Part shown: positions 25,217 through 26,692 of the stretch, piece by piece
Numbering within the stretch: the first letter of the stretch is position 1
Layout: every line of letters starts with the position of its first letter
Assembly: GCA_023437285.1 (NCBI GenBank)
Contig: JAEZGP010000364.1
Span: 1 to 26,692 of the forward strand
DNA from: Actinomycetes bacterium
GTDB lineage: Bacteria; Actinomycetota; Actinomycetes; Mycobacteriales; Micromonosporaceae
Direction of reading: 5' to 3'
DNA length: 26,692 nucleotides
The notes under the pieces: generated by a model
The model's database searches: none
What the model was told of the DNA's origin: nothing
The model's input: the letters and a program-made list of their open reading frames with translations, nothing else
Program-made: the position numbers and the translations under genes

Positions 25217-26119
25217 ATGAAGCAATACTTTGCGGGCGCAGTGGATCTTCTTGCTATCGCGTTGGCACTGATCGCGGCGGTCCTCCACGCATGCTGGAGC
25301 CTGCTGAGCAAACGCCTCTCGCGGTACGACCCCGCTGCGTTCGTCTGGCTGGCATCGCTCGCCTCATTGATCGCTTACGGTCCGGTTGTTCTCGTGCTGG
25401 CCGGCAGCGCGACGCTGCACCCGAGCGGGACGCAGGTCGTGTTCATGGCCGGCAGTATCTTGATCAATCTCGGCTACTTCATGCTCACGCAGTACGGGTA
25501 TGGCAACGGCGACCTGTCCTTCGTGTACCCCATCGCCCGAGGGACCGGCCCGATCCTGGCCACGCTCGGCGGTGTCGTACTGCTCGGGCAGTCCCCCAGC
25601 GCCCTCGGCGTCATCGGCCTCCTTGCCGTCGCTGCAGGCGTCATGACCCTCGGCCTGCTCGGGCGGCCGGGTACGTCCGGCGACCGACCCGCCCCCACGT
25701 CCGGGCTCGGCTACGCTCTGCTGTCCGGGGTGGCAATCGCCGCCTACACGCTGTGGGACCAGCACGCGGTCGGCGCACTGGCGATCTCTCCGCTGCTGCT
25801 CAACGCGGTCGACGACGCCGGCCGCGTCGTGCTGCTCGCGCCGGTGGCCGCCCGCAACCGGTACGAGGTCCGACGGCTGTGGCGGGAGTGCCGGTGGCTG
25901 ATCGTGGCCGCTGGCATCCTGATGCCGATGCCGTATCTGCTGTTCCTGTACGCGTTACGGATCGCACCCATTAGCGTCGTGTCGCCGGTCCGCGAGGTCA
26001 GCGTCGTGCTGGTCGTGCTCGCCGGCGGCAGGTTCCTGGCCGAGGGGCAGTTACGGGTCAAGCTTCTGGTGTCCGCGACGGTACTGCTCGGCCTGGTCAC
26101 CCTCGCCGTCGGCGCCTAA
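25217..26119 (+). CDS. EamA/DMT-family transporter
   Basis: A 300-residue membrane protein with about ten hydrophobic helices in two EamA halves: first half LLAIALALIAAVLHACWSLLSKRLSRYD...YPIARGTGPILATLGGVVLL, second half GLGYALLSGVAIAAYTLWDQHAVG...APISVVSPVREVSVVLVVLAGG. DMT proteins export amino acids, metabolites or drugs; the substrate is unknown. The start is uncertain. ATG 25217 gives a basic N-terminus, GTG 25241 would start right at helix 1, and TTG 25148 adds 23 residues with no support. None has a good Shine-Dalgarno. The first ~50 bases are more A/T-rich than the rest. The stop overlaps the Nudix stop on the other strand by 3 bases. Confidence 0.85.
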   Translation: MKQYFAGAVDLLAIALALIAAVLHACWSLLSKRLSRYDPAAFVWLASLASLIAYGPVVLVLAGSATLHPSGTQVVFMAGSILINLGYFMLTQYGYGNGDLSFVYPIARGTGPILATLGGVVLLGQSPSALGVIGLLAVAAGVMTLGLLGRPGTSGDRPAPTSGLGYALLSGVAIAAYTLWDQHAVGALAISPLLLNAVDDAGRVVLLAPVAARNRYEVRRLWRECRWLIVAAGILMPMPYLLFLYALRIAPISVVSPVREVSVVLVVLAGGRFLAEGQLRVKLLVSATVLLGLVTLAVGA

Positions 26120-26568
26120 GTTTGCAGCGCGCGGGCCACGGTGTCGTGCAGCAGTTGGTCGAAGGGCGGGCTGTTCTGCAGAATCCGGGGCAGCTCCGCG
26201 GGGCCGAACCACGCGTACTCGGTGTGCTTGTCCCACTCCAGCTTCGGATCCGTGAGATCCCCAGCGACCTCGACCACGTAGCTCACCTCATGGCGCTGAA
26301 CCCCGTCGTTGCCGGTGTAGACGACCACGCCGAGATCCCGCACGACCCGCTGCAGGATCCACCCGGTCTCCTCGGTGATCTCCCGTGCAAGCGCCTCCCG
26401 CAACGTCTCGCCGGGCTCCACATGCCCGGCCACGAGGTCCCAGCACGAAGGGAACAGCGACCGGTCCGGCCCGCGCCGCTGGAGGAACGCCCGCCCCTGC
26501 GCGTCCAGGACCACCGCCCCGACACACCACACCTCTTCCGCGGCCGGCACCGCGTCCAACTCGTACAT
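26116..26568 (-). CDS. Nudix hydrolase
   Basis: A 150-residue single Nudix domain. The Nudix box runs from G of GHVEPGE to TGW at about residues 48-70, with the required G-x5-E-x7-RE-x2-EE-x-G spacing and catalytic REITEE. Upstream strands VWCVGAVVLDAQGRAFLQRR and the tail EYAWFGPAELPRIL are typical of MutT/IDI-like Nudix proteins. They hydrolyse nucleoside diphosphates linked to another group; the substrate is unknown. The ATG at 26568 has no Shine-Dalgarno and lies 7 bases after a -10-like TACAGT, so the mRNA is probably leaderless. Confidence 0.9.
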   Translation of the reverse strand: MYELDAVPAAEEVWCVGAVVLDAQGRAFLQRRGPDRSLFPSCWDLVAGHVEPGETLREALAREITEETGWILQRVVRDLGVVVYTGNDGVQRHEVSYVVEVAGDLTDPKLEWDKHTEYAWFGPAELPRILQNSPPFDQLLHDTVARALQT

Positions 26569-26574
26569 GCCGTC

Positions 26575-26602
26575 ACTGTATGCACGGGCGCTCCTACACC
26601 AA
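26575..26602 (-). promoter_or_regulatory. Promoter of the Nudix gene
   Basis: On the minus strand TTGGTG (26602-26597), a 16-base spacer and TACAGT (26580-26575). The predicted +1 falls at about the A of the ATG at 26568. The remaining bases to 26692 hold no feature I can support firmly. Confidence 0.4.
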
Positions 26603-26692
26603 CCACCTCAAGGTGGACTGAGTGCTGGTCTTCGACGGCGCCGACGCCAGCCGTCGCGTGGGCCCCCCCGCCGGCGGCGGGCGGTTATACAA

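Noticed and set aside
26580..26692. Small ORF (13 codons) followed by a possible GTG start at 26622 with AGGTGG upstream, running off the window
   Set aside because: The ribosome-binding site and spacing are plausible, but only about 23 codons remain, ending in a G/C-rich contig edge, with no family signal. CCACCT/AGGTGG at 26603-26616 may also be chance.

Overview
This is a high-GC actinobacterial chromosome fragment, most likely from the Micromonosporaceae (Actinoplanes/Micromonospora type). The evidence is extreme G/C at third codon positions, frequent GTG starts, ATGA/GTGA stop-start overlaps, secreted hydrolases with CBM2 domains and Pro/Thr linkers, and an MtrAB-like two-component operon. 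The taxonomic call is inference. The first ~51 bases are a G-run followed by a C-run and look like a contig-end artefact.

Layout. (1) 52-3451: a truncated secreted-protein gene, a GlxA-type regulator, a FAD-oxidoreductase/methyltransferase fusion, and a divergent XRE-cupin regulator sharing an operator-like region with it. (2) 3471-8955: three secreted plant-polysaccharide enzymes: GH12-CBM2 glucanase, GH10-CE4-CBM2 xylanase/deacetylase, and CE1-type esterase-CBM2. Each has a TTGACC-17-TAnnnT promoter, and strong hairpins separate the convergent ends. (3) 9006-10385: a MarR regulator divergent from the esterase, with two tandem palindromes upstream, and a PaaX-family regulator. (4) 10429-18718: a tightly overlapping nine-gene operon divergent from paaX. 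It encodes a Liv-type ABC importer (lipoprotein, two ATPases, two permeases), an SDR dehydrogenase, a CouO-like amidohydrolase, an acyl-CoA ligase and a MaoC hydratase. (5) 18741-22165: an alpha/beta hydrolase and an MtrA/MtrB-like regulator/kinase pair followed by a small GerMN lipoprotein. (6) 22238-24508: STAS protein, GT20 trehalose-phosphate-synthase-like protein with several substituted substrate residues, and an unknown protein. (7) 24525-26568: a YdeI-like protein, an EamA transporter and a Nudix hydrolase.

How it may work together (inference). Regions 2 to 4 read as one plant-cell-wall programme. The xylanase/deacetylase and the CE1 esterase would open arabinoxylan and release ester-linked acids. 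The Liv-type importer would take up an unsaturated acid. The ligase, hydratase, dehydrogenase and amidohydrolase would then shorten it by two carbons. The operon has no acyl-CoA dehydrogenase and no thiolase, which fits a substrate that is already alpha,beta-unsaturated, such as p-coumarate or ferulate, cleaved hydrolytically as in the Rhodococcus Cou pathway. In regions 5 and 6 the MtrA-like regulator may control the STAS/GT20 operon through 11-bp-spaced direct repeats.
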